Of a stretch of 64,000 nucleotides of DNA, positions 12,204 to 24,690 are shown piece by piece. Made by a program: the position numbers and the translations under genes. Under the pieces are notes generated by a model. It made no database searches, was not told the DNA's origin, and worked only from the letters and a program-made list of their open reading frames with translations. Position 1 is the first letter of the stretch; each line of letters starts with the position of its first letter. This stretch comes from Epiperipatus broadwayi (lineage: Eukaryota; Onychophora; Udeonychophora; Euonychophora; Peripatidae): the NCBI GenBank assembly GCA_028023455.1, contig JAQFVV010000001.1:22153401-22217400 (forward strand), in the 5' to 3' direction.

Positions 12204-15200
12204 TTTATAAAAACATCGCGCTATATAAATAAAAATATTTACATATGTTTAAGTCATGTTTATATAAAAGCATTTTAAAGTGTTCTATCATAATGAATTA
12301 AGTATAAAAGTTTCATTTTTTACACCTATTTATGCACAAACATTGCCAAGCAGTTATTTGTGTATACAATTATGTGGTGTATGATCGCAATATTATTTTT
12401 AAGTAAGTATAAAAATATACTTTAGTTTTTCATATAAAAACTTTTGATGTACGTTTTTTTTTTTTTTTTGTAAGAAATTCTTAATTTAAGATGATCCACA
12501 AGATTAAAGTATCTATTGAAACTGTATATAAAGTCATCTCGTGGCCAAAACTCTTATACTTATGGAAGCAATTCATGATCAAAATTTGGCATTACAAACA
12601 ATGAAAAAGTTTAAAATTGTATGAGATATGTTTTACAATCAGTAATATATAAAAACCTAAGACATTCTATCTATTTTTGAAAGATTATAAAAGCATATAA
12701 CTAACAACTTTTTTAAATGCTTTGATTGTGGAACTGCATTGTCAAAAAAATATGAATGCATGATGTTTGGGTTCATTATCATTTTGGACCTTTAAACAGC
12801 AATTATTTGATTTAAAAGAATTAAACTAGAAGTCAGCCACAAACTAATATCTGTTTAACAGTCTAAAGATACCATTACTGCCATCATATATAGCAAGAAT
12901 ATTAGTGTATGGTAAAAATTCTTCCTGCTGTTTTATTATTTTAAAACTCTTAATATTCATTTTGAAATATCTTTTTCGGATTCATTTAGTTGATTTGAAT
13001 GTTGGAAAATCTGAGAAGAAATGTTCATTTGTTAAACTAAATATCTACTGTTTATGGCATTTGATTATGAAAAATCCTCACACATTATAAAAAAATTATA
13101 ATTGTGCACAAAGATACTTTTAACTGAAGCTTTTATTATTGGTGCCTTTTATTTTGTTTTTGTTTTTTAAGAATGAAATCGCCCAGAGATGTTGCAACTG
13201 AAAAGTAAAATGGAACTGAGCAATAAGTAGTGTTATAACATTTTTTGGAAGTCAAAATAATCATCCAATGACCACTTCATAACATGTTTTTAATACTTTT
13301 AATTGTGACATACAACTCTAAAGCAAAATTTTTTTATATTATCTATCTGACTTGGTAGTTTTTGGATCAGTGTTTTTATAATATAAAAACAAAACATTAT
13401 TATGCATGGATTTTGAAGGCATTATAATTTTTTTAATTATCATGCTAACACACTGAAAGATTTTAATGACTTTTTTTTTTTAGCATTTTCATTGTTTTAT
13501 TGATGTGGGGGGAAGGTGTTTTACTATGGAAATTATTCTTTGTTACAAAGAATATTTTTACCAATTTTATTTGAAATTTAATAAGTTTGAAAAGATGTTC
13601 TTTAGACATTAAAACTATTTACATATGTATGCATATATGTAATAACGCTTCATATATATTTGTATCCTTTTTAAAAATCTGGCACATTATTTTGTTTTGT
13701 AGACTATTTAAATATTACATAGAATTGTATTTGAGTTTTAAATTATATAATTGTGATTGGTAAAATTCAATACAAGCACTACAATTTGATATTTATAAGG
13801 TATAATTTTATGATATATATTCCAGTTATAGTATTAAACTGCATCTGATTTCTTGTAAAATTATCTAAATTTAAACATGAGAGAAGGTAGTGCTTGAGAT
13901 AAATTTTTAAATAAATGGGACAAATTCCACTGAATTTGAAAGCCATATAGTGAACTCTGGAACTCACCGTCCTTAAATTGCAGCTTTAGCTCTCTCACTT
14001 TCAGTATTCTTAATTTTTTTTTTGGAACTTCCAGTTTAAATACTGCAAACAATATTATACCCTTTTCTAAAATTAATTTACAATTTGAAGATTATATTTA
14101 TTCCAGGTACAATTTCATCTCTAGATAACTTAGACTACTTGCAACTATGAGATAACACTTGACCATTATCAGTGATAGCATGTCTATCTGTCTTTAAGAG
14201 AATGAAACATACTTACATCTCTTTATACAATTGAAATTATAAGCTCTTGTGAAATTTTAATGTTCAGCTGAATATGCATGCTAATGTGCTTAGAATTTTG
14301 ATTTATAAAATTTTAAAATATAACAAAACATGCCAGATAAATTGGATGCAATATTGTATATTTATTATTAGATATAGTTAAATTTATATTCAGTAGCAAA
14401 AATGATTTAACAAGAATCAGCATATAATATTAATGTCATTCATTTTTTAATATATTATACTCGAAGATTAGACTTCTTACTTTTTAACTATTAATAATTA
14501 AAATTATAATAATAATAAAATATTATTTTTAAAACTAATTTAAGTCTAAATAACATTTTTAAAATCTTAATTTGAGATAGTAAAATCAAAAAATAAACAC
14601 AAACACTGTAATATCAGTATTTTCTGTTTTTTTTTAGTCAAACATAAAAAAAAAGTTTTACAATGGAAAAGTTTATATATTATTAATAATTATATAATAA
14701 AAAAACTTTTCATAACAATTAGATATATAAATCACATATACACTGTACTATTAACTTACTGACTATTAGTAACAAATATATTTGTCATAAAATTGTTTCT
14801 TTCACAGTCTAATTGTTTATTTGCATATATATTCTTCTTTTAATTATTTAAGGTGTACATATTTGTAACAAATAATAGATACTGAGCATATTTTAAAAAA
14901 TTAAAAATCAACTAAGCATTAGAAAAATGAATTTATTCACCGAAATTTAAAAAAATTTTTGTCAGAAATTTCTAGTGAAAATACAATTTTAAGTCATAAA
15001 CACAGGGTAACTTGTAATTAGTATTTCAACTGTAGCATAGAATGTGATTCATAACATAAAATGTTCTTATATATAAAAAAAAATTACTGGACAATAATTA
15101 AAACACTACAAAAGGTAGCATGTTTTATGGCATTTGTTTTATTTTTTGCTCACTATTATACATTGTTAACTTTTTATTGTTATTAATGAGAGAATCGTGA

Positions 15201-15248
15201 ATTCTAAGATGATGCCTTCTTTTCATATTTCTTTTCTGTGTACGCTAA
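12204..15248. other. AT-rich stretch with one candidate exon
   Basis: There is no recognised element. It includes a T run near 12453-12469 and a short G run at 13506-13512. Minus-strand frames at 13779-14052 overlap the candidate exon described separately. Confidence 0.5.
13968..14042 (-). CDS. weak candidate internal exon (25 codons)
   Basis: On the minus strand, ATTGTTTGCAG (acceptor-like) precedes 75 bp that end at ACG|GTGAGT, a near-consensus donor. One frame is open throughout and reads FKLEVPKKKLRILKVREL and onward, a basic and leucine-rich string. Entry needs two bases to complete a codon and exit leaves one base, so it fits both the candidate at 20101-20150 upstream and the one at 8433-8569 downstream. 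I recognise no family. It is the best exon-like object in the window, but still weak. Confidence 0.2.
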
Positions 15249-15256
15249 TGGCATTT

Positions 15257-16590
15257 GGTTGTCGTCGAATAGCCATCATATCCCACTCGATGGCGCTGTT
15301 TTCATGCTAAAAATATAAAATATGATCATTCCCGGGCCGTTAATTATAATCATTTTGATGTATTTTTTGTAATGCGAAAATAAAAACAAAAGAAAAATTG
15401 TTTATTTTAAATATTATTTTTTATTAACGTATACAAATTAAATGATAATAATAAATGTAAAATAAACTAAACAAATTACAATTTGATTCGTGTTTTTTAG
15501 TTCGCTTTATTAGAAAAATCAATTTTCTATCGGAGATTTTTTTACTGGGGTTACAGCTTTTTTGTTGTTGTTTAAAAACTCATAATCGGAATAAAAAGTA
15601 AAATTTCTTAGTCTTCCTTTTACATTTTATTTCTACAGAGAAACAGATATTATTGTGTTATCACTATTTTTTACTTTTTTAGTCTTTGTTTTAAATTTTT
15701 TTTTTTTTTTACAGACAAACAGATATTACCGCTATTTTTTATTCCAAATAGAATGACAACTAAAAGTAAAAGTTGTTACGGTTAGGTTTAGGGTTAGGTT
15801 TAGGCTTAGTGTTCTGTTGTTTGTAATGCTAAAATATCAAAATCGTATTTTTGTAAATATTTTTTTTTACTAACATCTATAAAATAAATGATAACAATAA
15901 ACGTAAACTATATTCAACAAAGTATAATAGTAGTCGGAGAAAAGAAAGAAACTAAAACTTTTTTAAACAACAACAAATACATATATAAAATGTCTTCTTT
16001 ACTTATTAACCATGTTTATAATATATGCTTTTTATGACATTTAAAAAAACTGTACAGTTGTACTTTTCTTACTGGATATTTTTGTGTTAACACTCTTTTT
16101 TATTTCAAAAATATACACACGGTAGAATCTTGTTTTTCTCGTGGAATGTTGTGAACAGTACGTTACTTGACGCATTACCTAATTCCAATTCACTTTACAC
16201 ATATCTCGTCAACATTTACCACTTAAAACTTCAATACCCTACGGTGTAAAAAGTCTGTTAATTATTACTTTACAAAATCTGAACATTTCAATATTTTAAA
16301 ATAAAAAAAAATCCAATGAAAACAACATCCATCCAATTCAAATACACACACCCTTTCACCAAGCCGTAACCATTTTATAAACTGTGCGAATTCGGAAAAT
16401 TTATTTGCTGCGATGTGACATACATGCTGTACTGTGACGCAACATAGCGACCTGCAATCTGTAGCACAACAAAAAAGTTTTATTATAGACAACACGGGTT
16501 TGAACGTATCGGCCGCGGAAACTGCATTTTTATGTGTTTTAGCGTGAAAACGCCGCCATCGAGTGGGATATTGTCGCTATTCGACGCACC
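15257..16590. mobile_element. TIR DNA transposon, non-autonomous, copy 1
   Basis: The ends are inverted repeats of about 50 bp: GGTTGTCGTCGAATAG on the left and the complement of GGTGCGTCGAATAG on the right, followed on both sides by CCCACTCGATGGCG and a GTTTTCA.GCTAAAA word. The flanks are TGGCATTT (15249-15256) and TAGCATTT (16591-16598), an 8-bp target duplication with one mismatch. The interior has no transposase frame. It contains a telomere-like stretch (GGTTAGGTTTAGGGTTAGG) near 15780 and a GC-richer right part near 16380-16580. The copy at 33.9-35.0 kb aligns along most of its length. The 8-bp duplication fits hAT-like or related superfamilies; the superfamily is not settled. Confidence 0.82.
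15780..15812 (+). repeat. telomere-like TTAGGG/TTTAGG motif inside a transposon
   Basis: GGTTAGGTTTAGGGTTAGG occurs inside the TIR element, and a decayed version occurs at the matching place in the second copy (about 34310-34340). Shared position shows that it belongs to the element rather than marking a chromosome end. Confidence 0.75.
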
Positions 16591-16598
16591 TAGCATTT

Positions 16599-17303
16599 TA
16601 TCACCAATCAAAATTTTTATAAATTATCTCTTAAAAAGTTCCAATTTTTAATTTATTGTTTGTTTTGGTACTGTTTTTTAGCAAGCATTTTAACACAACA
16701 ATTATTTTTCAATTAATACATAAATGTTTATTAATTTTTATTAGGTTAGAAATTATATTTCAGGTCATTCCATATAAAATGATCCAATATTTTAATAGCT
16801 TTGAGCCATGATCATTTTCAGTTTTTCAAATTTGGCTTATCAAACAAATATTTTATCAGAGATAGTAAAAAAAAATCCAATTTTTTACCTGATGAAGTTT
16901 TTAAGTTATAGCTATTTGAACATTCAGAAAATTACAATTGTGTGCTCATATGTAATTACACAAGGAATGATTATTCAAACTACAATTAAGATAGAAGATT
17001 GCAAAAAACACCAAATTGTAACTTATTTTTTGACTTTCATATGATATGTTGCATCATTTTATTTTATTTTTCCACTTTTTAATTTCCAAATCATTTGTTA
17101 AAATTAAATTTGTAGAAAGTTTCATTGTGGGATCACAAATAGATATTAATTTTTTAAAAAATATAATAAAGATCAAAAATAATGATAATAATCATGTTAG
17201 TTTTTTTATATCTGTGGAAAAAGACTGTTTTAATAAAAATAAAAAAAATGAAAAAATTAGAATACATATGCAAAAAGGACTGAGATTGGTAAATTTTAGG
17301 ATG
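16599..17303. other. AT-rich stretch, nothing recognised
   Basis: Frames of 78 and 99 codons (16808-17044 and 17046-17345) are low-complexity, rich in F, I, K and N, and show no domain. I treat them as chance. Confidence 0.55.
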
Positions 17304-17311
17304 CTATATAA

Positions 17312-17982
17312 CAGGGGTGGCCAAACTTTTAGACATTGGGGGTAACTTTTTTGGTGAAAGTGTACCTGAGGGTGACTACTTTTTTTTCAGGGCTTTGAAT
17401 CGGAAATTAGAAGAAAGAAAAAACATTTTTGCCGGAACGCACAAAGTCCTGGGGTTTTTTTTGGAATATACTTATCAATTGGTGTTTTTTTTTTATAAGG
17501 GCTTTTTAGGTATTTACAAATATTGGTGACATTTTTAGAAGATACTTACAAACTGATGATTTTTTTTTCCTATAAAATACGAACTGTCAAAGACATTTTA
17601 CTATGACTACTATTAGATTACTTCTGCTCACTTTAATATTACAATTTGTTCATGTCGCTTTATAAAATATTTATTAAATTACCTACAAATAATTATTTTC
17701 TAGAGCTGGTCCTAAGTTTTAAAAAAAATTCACAAAATATAGAGAGAAAAAAGAAAATTATTGTTTTAGAATTGTATTTAATTCTTTTCATCTTCTTCCA
17801 ACCTGGGTTTATTTTTGAAATCAACAATAACATGTATTATTTTAAATTTAACTATTTTTAAATGAGAATAATTTTGAATTTTTATTTTTTTTATTATTTT
17901 TTTATATTCAAATCAGTTCTGAATTTATTACTATAATTTGTCAGTGTTCATGTCAGCTTCATGGTCGTCTTGACCACCCCTC
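17312..17982. mobile_element. non-autonomous hAT element (671 bp)
   Basis: It starts CAGGGGTGGCCAAA and ends TTGACCACCCCTC, giving inverted ends of about 13 bp with two mismatches. The flanks CTATATAA (17304-17311) and TTATATAA (17983-17990) form an 8-bp target duplication with one mismatch. The CAGGGG-type terminus and 8-bp duplication are hAT hallmarks. The interior is T-rich with only short chance frames, so mobilisation would need a hAT transposase from elsewhere. The hAT at 39.65 kb has different ends and is not its obvious parent. Confidence 0.85.
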
Positions 17983-17990
17983 TTATATAA

Positions 17991-20813
17991 GATTAAATGT
18001 CCTGCTGAAAAGAGGATTTTTGAAGTTTGCTGAACTATGATCCAAATACTATTTTAGATTAAAGAAGTGACACTAACTCTATTTTTGCAACATATCAAAA
18101 TATGTGAAGTTAAAGAGCATTAGGCTCAATAATAGTACAGCAATGATTGATTGTATAAAATAATGTGTAATGTGACAGATACAGCATTTCAATATTTATC
18201 CTGATGAGAATTATTTTTTGTATTCAATATGAAACACAAAAAAGAAATGACAGACTATAAATGTTTACCAAATCAACAGAAGAGTTTGCAAAATTCTTGT
18301 ATGAATGGTTATTGATTTTAAAAGGACATTGTTTATTTCAATTATCACAAAAATTATGCTTCTGCTTTACAGGTTCTGCAAAATAAAATTTAAAAGTATT
18401 AATTTGCATCTCTAGAGATATTAAATATGACATAGTATGCTACTCATTTATTTTAGGAAAAATTTCTATCTAAATCAGAATCAATATCAGATTTAAAAAA
18501 GATATATTTTTCAGATAGGTTCACTTCAAAATTTATATATTAAAATATTTTTTAAATCTATGCCACCATATAAGTCCAAATCAATGCCGTATGCAACAGC
18601 CTACCCTAAAGGAATACATGATACCTGGAAGATAATCATGAAGAGAGTCAAAGATAAGTCTTCAGTAATCCTATAAAAAGCAAATTGTGATTCCTTTTTT
18701 TTTTTTTTGCTATTCATGAGAAGTATGTTGATTCTATGGGATTTTTTCCCACCTTCAATAACAATCAACATATAGAGAAAAAAAAATTACTTAAAAATCA
18801 TTTTTTAGATATAAATCTAATATCAGATATCCAAAAGTTTATGTTTTCCTGTATTGGATAAAGTATTACTGACAAAAATATTTTCAAAGAGTGAGAATTT
18901 TTTTCTTTGGCAGAATAAACAATGAAACATCCTCATACTGCACAAGTAAAAGGGTTTGTAACGTGAATACATTTATCATTGGTGGCTTGTGTTGGGTTTA
19001 GTTAAGAACAAGACAATTGAAATAACTTTTCAATATAGTCTTTTTAATCTCTTCTCTGGTTTTTCTTTTTACTCTTTAATCATTTAAATTAGAGCCAATC
19101 ATTATCAACTTTTTTAATCTGTCAACTCTGCATTATTTTACATAATGAGATTGTTTAAAATATTTGTATTCTTTAATTAAAAAAAATTCACACCAATTCT
19201 GACTACTATTTAAAGCCTTCTGTTTTGACAAAACAAATTGCAATATTTTTTTATCTAACAATACAAAAAATAACATTTTTTTATTAAGTAGATCCATTTC
19301 CAATGATAGATTAAAGGTTACTAGAGATTTGTTGTGATTTTAGGACTGCAATGGTTAACCATAATAAAACAACCAAAAATAATAATACTTAAGTATAAGA
19401 ACAAATAATAAAATATTTTTAATAAAATTATTCGAAATTAATTCATGTATTATTTAAAATATTAGCACCTGAAGTATTTTTGAAAAAGAAAAAAGCTAAG
19501 TCAAAATATTCTTGGTTTAATAAGTAAAATAATAAAAATAACTTGTTATAAACAATTGGAATTTTTACTTATATGTGAATAAACAGTATGATTTTTATCT
19601 CTTTACATTTAATGTTTCTAAGGATAGTAATTTAGTGCCTCTTGATGATTGATAAACATATAAGAACTATAGTATCATAGATACTGAAATCAGTAAAATC
19701 AAGCTCATTAAAATAAGTACTGTTAAGAATGAAATAAAACTAAAAGAAAATAATTTTTCAAACAATCTCCATGATGAAAAATTTTATTTAAATTGAATAA
19801 TTTTTTGCATTTGTTTTATCATAAATTATTCTTCACAATATTTTCTCCTCACTGTCTTTTATTAAAGCGCTATGTGGTAGATAATCATTTTATTGGCTGT
19901 TACTTTAGTACATCAAATTCCCACAGGGATCATTTTTCATATGCATATACCCCAGATTGGTTATGTATTAGCATATTTTTTATTAAAAATATCTTTAGAA
20001 GTAAATTATTTAGAAAAATAATAATATCAGCATAAAATATTCTTCAAAAAGCTTTTTATAAAATAGAAATACAATTACAAGATAAAAGAAAAAAGCTTAC
20101 TTTGCTGCCAACACCAAAGTCCAATAATGACCATAATCAGTTTCCTACACCTACCATCCAGAAATAAAAACAAAAAATAGGATTTAATGAACTAAAGTAA
20201 AAATAATTATTTGACATGAACACGCATTTTCTGTTGTAGGAAATTGCATCTAGTATGAAGTAAGTTATGCATGCTTTAGACAATTAAATGTTAAAACTTC
20301 ATTCAAATATTTTTTTGCTTAAATATAAATCCTAAAAAATATTTATTGATGCATATTTTGAAAGCAAAGTTTTTCTATCTTTAAAGCTATTTCATTAATA
20401 TTTGTTATTAGTAATGGTTATAATTATTTAAATTATATTGTTTCCAAAAAAATAAAGCATATAGGTTGAAATGTTTTATTCTTAAAAACAGTATTGACAT
20501 CTGGTACCCCAATGCAAACTTTCCATTAGTAGCCCCTTTCCATAGTAAGTACTCAAATATGGCATAAAAATAGTAAAATATCCAAGCTAACATATTCAGA
20601 TTTGATTGTTATTGGAAATATCAATCTGCTTGCATGTATTGGTAGTAAATAATGAACATGTAGCTACACATGTATATATTGGAGCCACAAAATGTGTTGT
20701 ATCCAACTATACAATTTCACTTATATGTTACTTAAAGAAAAAAGTAATTTAAAAATCCATTAAATTTTGTAATATTTGAAAAATCTTGTTTTCTGAGCAC
20801 CTTATGTGATAAC
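17991..20813. other. AT-rich stretch with one candidate exon
   Basis: No bounded repeat or RNA was found. A slightly GC-richer patch at 18560-18660 has no convincing frame. A very weak exon candidate sits at 20101-20150. Confidence 0.5.
20101..20150 (-). CDS. weak candidate internal exon (50 bp)
   Basis: On the minus strand, TTCTGGATGGTAG (acceptor-like) precedes 50 bp ending AAA|GTAAGC (donor-like). One frame reads CRKLIMVIIGLWCWQQ, a hydrophobic stretch after basic residues that could be a membrane segment. It leaves one base over, compatible with the candidate at 13968-14042. The patch is visibly more GC-rich than its flanks. The gene is not recognised, and chance cannot be excluded. Confidence 0.15.
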
Positions 20814-20821
20814 ATTTAGAG

Positions 20822-21318
20822 CAGTGTTCTTCAACCCTTGGTCCGCAGTGCCGGGCCGCGGAAGTTTTTTACCGGTCTGCCGGTAGATTGGCAGGAAAGG
20901 TTGTAATAACAAAATAATAAGAGTTTAAACTTTTAATTAATATAAACAATTTTTATTTTTCCATCTCATTTTTACCCAATTAAAAAAAAAAACAACGAAA
21001 ACAAAATCTAATCAATCATACATAAATTAATTTGTTTTTCTAGTTATCACACAGATGTTTGGGGGGGGGGGAATTAAATTTTTTATTACTTTTCTAAAAA
21101 AAATTTTAAAAAAAGTTTTTTATTATACAAACTCCATATGTATATATATAACTGCATTTTGTATATTTTACATTGTTGTTTGATCAGTTATAACAATTAC
21201 ACTCATCTAAGGCTACGCAGTTTATATCTTTAAGAAAATTTATCTATAGACTTCTGCCGGGCTGCGAAACCTTATCATTTTTACCGGTCCGCAGGTGTGA
21301 AAAGGTTGAAGACCACTG
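20822..21318. mobile_element. non-autonomous hAT element (497 bp), perfect 8-bp TSD
   Basis: It starts CAGTGTTCTTCAACC and ends GGTTGAAGACCACTG, inverted over 15 bp with one mismatch. ATTTAGAG flanks it exactly on both sides (20814-20821 and 21319-21326). Both subterminal regions are GC-rich and carry ACCGGTC, GCCGGGC and GGTCCGCAG words, while the centre is AT-rich with a G run near 21060-21071. It has no coding capacity. The CAGTG ends and 8-bp duplication identify it as hAT. The intact duplication suggests a fairly recent insertion. Confidence 0.93.
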
Positions 21319-21326
21319 ATTTAGAG

Positions 21327-21894
21327 AAAAGAAAGTAAAATTTATATATAAACTTCAAATTAGGCCAGCAAGTAATTTTCTGTCTGGGTATTGTAAATGT
21401 TCACTGATAATTTTTTTTTTATGTTGAAAGTACACATTTTATTATTATTTTTGAATTTGTTGTGCAATATTTTGTGTAATAAAATATTTTGTAAGAGTAA
21501 TGCTAAAAGTTTTACAAAATTTTAGAACATACTTAATATTGATTTAAAGACATTAAATTAATTAGAGTGATCATAATTTCTTGATAAAGAAACTAGATTA
21601 TTATGTTTCTATAAGAGCAAAAAGTTATTGGAAAAAAAAAGAATATCATTCAGAGTGTGTTAATAGCGATGAAAATCAGATATTTCACTATTTACTCGTT
21701 AATAATAAAAATATGGTAGTAGTTTTTTTTTTTATTGCTTCAGTGAATGCATGAATGAATGAATACATTTAGTAAAATATATGTAAATGTACCCTCAATT
21801 TATTTTTTAAAATTTTGTTTATATTATAATATTAATTTATATATGGATATTATGGAAAAGAGTTGAAAATGATTAAGAAAGTATAACTATGAAC
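21327..21894. other. AT-rich stretch, nothing recognised
   Basis: Only short T and A runs and a GAAT-rich patch near 21746-21763 are seen. Confidence 0.55.
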
Positions 21895-23475
21895 TAACAA
21901 GCAAAGCAAGTCTCAAGAGTTTAAAACTAACATTTTGGTATTTGTAGGAAATTTATATCTGCAATAAGAAAAAAAGATGGAATAATTACTAGAAAGAGAG
22001 ATGACATCATGAAATGGGTAGAAGACTTCTATCAAGAATTATATCGTAATAAAGAACAAGTACCTCCTATATCTATTATATCTTCCGAATTGCCCAGAAT
22101 TTTAAATGAAGAAATGAGACATGCAATTAAATTTATGAAGAAAGGAAAGCAAATGAAGAAATAGAAAAAATTTTTGCAGTTATATACCAAATGTCTAAAT
22201 GATAAAGATGTGCTAGATGATTGGAAGAAGGCAATATTAATATTTAAAAAAGGTGATAAAGATTTTAGAAATTACAGACTTATCAGCCTTTTATCAGTTT
22301 TAAACAAAATTTTTACCAAGATAATTACAACTCGTCTACAGAGTATACTGGATTTCGACCAGCCAAGAGAACATACTGGATTTAAAAGTGGTTTTAATAC
22401 AATGAGAAAAGTTATAGAAAGGACAAATGAATATGAGTTGCCATTATGCTTTGGATTTGTAGATTATGAAAAGGCATTTGATTCTATAAACATTTCTTCA
22501 GTGATTAAAGCATTGGATCATCAAGGATATTGTCATATTTTAAAGAATATTTATATAAATGCAACAGCAACAATTGGATTACATAATGATACTAGGAAAG
22601 TCAACATTGAGATGGGTGTAAGACAGTGTGACCCCATATCTCCAAAACTTTTTACATCAGTGCTGCAAGAAGTATTTTGTGGATTAAAATGGAAAGCTAA
22701 AGGAGTGAAAATAAATGGAGATTATTTAAGTCATTTAGATTTTGCAGATGATGTAGTTCTTGCAAATAATGCTTTAGAACTGTAGAAAATGTTGCAAAAG
22801 TTATCAGATGAAAATAGGACTAAAGATAAATGTTAAAAAGACTAAAGTAATGTTTAATGGATTTTCTCAAAATATGAAATAAAGATTGAATATGGTAAGT
22901 TAGAAGAAGTTAACAGCTACAAATACCTTGGTCATATTATTAATACAGATGGAAACATAATGGATGAAATTAATCATAGAATTAAATTTGGTTGGAGCAC
23001 TTTTGGTAGAAATAACTTGATACTAAAAGGAAATATGCCTATGGGTTTGAAAAGGAAGGTTTTTAATAACTGTGTTTTACCAGTCCTTACTTATGGATCT
23101 GTGACTTGGACACTTAATAGAAGAGCAATACATAGACTTCAGACTACTCAAAGAAGTATGGAGAAATGCATGTTGGGAGTAAAGAAGAGATCGCAATATA
23201 TGGGTAAGAAAACAAGCAGGTGTTACTAACCTCATTGAAAAAAAGTGGAGTTGGGCTGGACATATTGCTAGAAAAGATAATAGATAGACAATTGAAATCT
23301 TAAACTGGATTCCAAGAGATTGTAAAAGACCCAGAAAGAGACCACATGAGATGGATGGATGAAAAAAGAAAGTGTGCAGGCATGATGTGGAGAAGAGAAG
23401 CTGAAGATCGGAGATAGATTGAACTTGGAGAGACCTTCATCCTGCAGTGGATTGATAATGGTTGATGATTATATA
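21895..23475 (+). mobile_element. 5'-truncated RTE-type LINE, copy 1
   Basis: It encodes the reverse transcriptase and C-terminal part of an RTE-clade LINE and ends with the family 3' end TGGATTGATAATGGTTGATGAT near 23450-23470. The endonuclease half is missing; similarity to an RTE protein begins around 21952 and may extend slightly upstream with stops. The very short GAT repeat at the 3' end is typical for RTE. No target duplication could be identified at either side. Confidence 0.85.
21953..23465 (+). pseudogene. RTE reverse transcriptase, broken (copy 1)
   Basis: The translation opens with KFISAIRKKDGIITRKRDD and continues into the reverse transcriptase palm: FGFVDYEKAFDSI (first catalytic Asp), GVRQCDPISPKLF (the usual Gly after RQ is Cys) and LDFADDVV (the Asp pair), then the C-terminal QTTQRSMEKCMLGV and WSWAGHIAR-type region. 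Damage includes a deletion of about 45-50 bp near 22151 relative to copy 2, a deletion of about 12 bp near 22525, a nonsense codon at 22783-22785, a frameshift near 22805 shared with copies 2 and 3, and more frameshifts near 23210-23290. The largest open pieces are 22174-22785 and 22960-23229. It cannot make an active enzyme. Confidence 0.88.
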
Positions 23476-23928
23476 TATAAAAAAGTGTTTTATATATATG
23501 TATGTGTTTATTGAAAACTACTATATACACGCAGTTCAATAAACAATACATATCACTTTTATGAATAAAACAAGCTATTATATGCTATACTCATTTGTAC
23601 ATGAAAGGAATTTGGTCCAAAACATAGCAGCATTTGTGGCTCCACTATACATATATAAAATTAGAGCAAAAAATATTTAAATACAGTTGTGGCAAATATT
23701 TATTTAAAAAATATATTTGTAATAAATGTTTTCTATTACACGATAATAAAATAAAAAATTTTTTTAGATTTTTAAGTTTAAAAATGTATTTAAAAAGATT
23801 CAAATAGTATTAACCTTAAAGGATTATCCTAATTAAAATGTATAAGTGAATTTTTAATATAATTTATGCAACTATCTTTTGCTGAAGTAAATTTTTATCT
23901 AATAAATTGTTTTTCTCTTCACCAATAA
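23476..23928. other. AT-rich stretch, nothing recognised
   Basis: TA-rich sequence follows the RTE 3' end, then featureless AT-rich DNA up to the inverted arm of the Penelope-like relic. Confidence 0.5.
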
Positions 23929-24220
23929 AAATTTGTAATTATAAATATGCGATTTTTTTCGCATGCGTTAGTGAAGCTGTAATTATACTATAATGTTTAA
24001 TATGTCTACTTAGCACTTTCGAGATTTAGTATTTAAATATCATACTCATAGCTTTACGAATGAAGACTTGTGATTTATTGTACACATATGCAAATGAGCT
24101 TGAATTTTAATTAGTCCATTGTTTGGAGAAAGCAAAGCCTACCTCTCTTCTATTAATGGCACTGAGATCATTTGCTATGTAAAAAGCTTCTTTGACTTTT
24201 CTTTTGGCATCACTCTTCTC
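23929..24220 (-). repeat. left inverted arm of the Penelope-like relic
   Basis: Its reverse complement matches 24581-24882 nearly throughout, including GCATATTTATAATTA, the GCTATGAGTATGA word, CAAGCTCATTTGCATATGTG and the AAGAAGCTTTTTACATAGC coding portion. Differences are scattered substitutions and small indels. Confidence 0.85.
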
Positions 24221-24239
24221 AATAATAAACAGCTTAAAG

Positions 24240-24690
24240 ACAATATGAAATACTTATCAATTCCATTTATACCTAATGTAAGTTCAAAAATTGACTAACG
24301 ATTTTAAATTTAGCTTCAGAACACCTAACACTAACCGACTAATAAATAATTCCAAAGATAAAATAGAAAAAGATCAAGACCCTCATGTGGTCTATAAAAT
24401 AGCATGCTCTCAATTAGGCTGCCAGGCATCTTACTATGGTGAGACTGGCTAACATCAATACAAGAATTTACCAACAGGTATGCATATAACAGGGTTAAAA
24501 ATGAAACATCAATCTTCTGGGACTACCAAGCAGCTACAAGCCATGTATTTGAACCCAGTTCTGCCTAAATAATTTGCACAGAGAAGAGTGGTGCCAAAAG
24601 AAAAGTCAAAGAAGCTTTTTACATAGCAAATGATCTCAGTGCCATTAATAGAAGAGAGGCAAGCTTTGCTCTCCAAACATTGAACTAACT
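24240..24690 (+). pseudogene. Penelope-like GIY-YIG endonuclease domain, broken
   Basis: After degenerate sequence reading YLSIPFIPNVSSKI there is an open stretch with VVYKIACSQLGC and YYGETG (about 24388-24449). This is the GIY-YIG core with the preceding Cys pair, as in Penelope-like endonucleases. A stop follows at 24450-24452. In another frame the C-terminal part reads KEAFYIANDLSAINRREAS, matching the family's conserved E..YI and INRRE segment. At least two frame changes and several stops lie between these pieces. The reverse transcriptase domain is absent. Family membership follows from motif order; no search was run. Confidence 0.72.

Noticed and set aside
15780-15812. Interstitial telomere or chromosome end
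   Set aside because: Only a few degenerate units, found at the same internal position in two copies of one transposon.
16808-17345. Frames of 78 and 99 codons in a row
   Set aside because: Low-complexity, F/I/K/N-rich translations with no motif, and the second runs into the hAT element end.
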